From Deltaproteobacteria bacterium (GTDB lineage: Bacteria > Desulfobacterota_B > Binatia > Bin18), in NCBI GenBank assembly GCA_012271025.1, contig JAAXHF010000320.1, forward strand, positions 1 through 13,362: a stretch of DNA of 13,362 nt, given 5' to 3'. Position 1 is the first letter of the stretch, and each line of letters begins with the position of its first letter. Positions 13,336 through 13,362 of this stretch are shown here, piece after piece. The notes beneath the pieces are model-generated. The model did not search any database. It was not told the origin of the DNA and saw nothing but the letters and a program-made list of their open reading frames with translations. Position numbers and translations under genes: made by a program.

Positions 13336-13362
13336 TAGGGCAGGCACAGGGGCCTGCCCCTA
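13336..13362. repeat. Dispersed palindrome, copy 2
   Basis: GGGCAGGC (13338-13345) and GCCTGCCC (13352-13359) form an 8-bp stem with loop ACAGGG, the reverse complement of the loop of copy 1. Outer TAGGG / CCCCTA bases extend the symmetry. It sits directly past the Nudix stop and may also end transcription. Confidence 0.65.

Overview
The window is high-GC DNA from a bacterium with a Gram-negative style envelope: proteins with signal peptides and single membrane anchors, and Shine-Dalgarno motifs of the AGGAGG type before most genes. The gene mix (LLM flavin oxidoreductase, Cys-less thiolase with a DUF35 partner, D-aminoacylase-type amidohydrolase, SUMF1-fold proteins, Ser/Thr kinase) and dispersed GGGGCA-type palindromes resemble uncultivated Tectomicrobia/Entotheonella, Binatota or deltaproteobacteria-like genomes. 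That placement is inference; no marker gene is present.

Region 1 (1-4143) is catabolic. It holds the C-terminal end of an epoxide hydrolase, a convergent LLM-class flavin oxidoreductase, and a divergent three-gene operon. The operon encodes a thiolase-fold protein without thiolase cysteines, a DUF35 zinc-ribbon/OB-fold partner, and a 3-hydroxyisobutyrate-dehydrogenase-type reductase. The thiolase/DUF35 pair has the layout of the Ltp2-ChsH2(DUF35) side-chain aldolase, so a retro-aldol or acyl-CoA reaction followed by reduction of a small semialdehyde is a reasonable guess.

Region 2 (4144-6593) carries, on the minus strand, a D-aminoacylase-type amidohydrolase followed by an exported GlcG/HbpS (DUF336) protein.

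Region 3 (6594-12323) is the unusual part. It reads on the minus strand apart from an inserted higBA toxin-antitoxin pair. A membrane Ser/Thr kinase is followed 31 nt later by a large exported SUMF1-fold protein with a peptidoglycan-binding domain. Next come a hairpin-rich spacer and a truncated gene resembling the HRDC-type accessory protein of diversity-generating retroelements (DGRs). Beyond higBA lie an exported, membrane-anchored coiled-coil protein and a second SUMF1-fold protein. The two SUMF1 C-termini end in the same 20-nt block, preceded by 23 codons that differ mostly at codon positions 1 and 2, often with A in one copy. This is the pattern of DGR variable regions. No reverse transcriptase or template repeat is in the window. 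My reading is a decayed or target-only DGR locus whose targets are envelope C-type-lectin-fold proteins linked to a kinase.

Region 4 (12324-13362) is a 468-nt intergenic stretch with several inverted repeats, then a zinc-ribbon Nudix hydrolase with a His-rich N-terminus. The window ends in a second copy of the dispersed palindrome first seen at 4177-4200.
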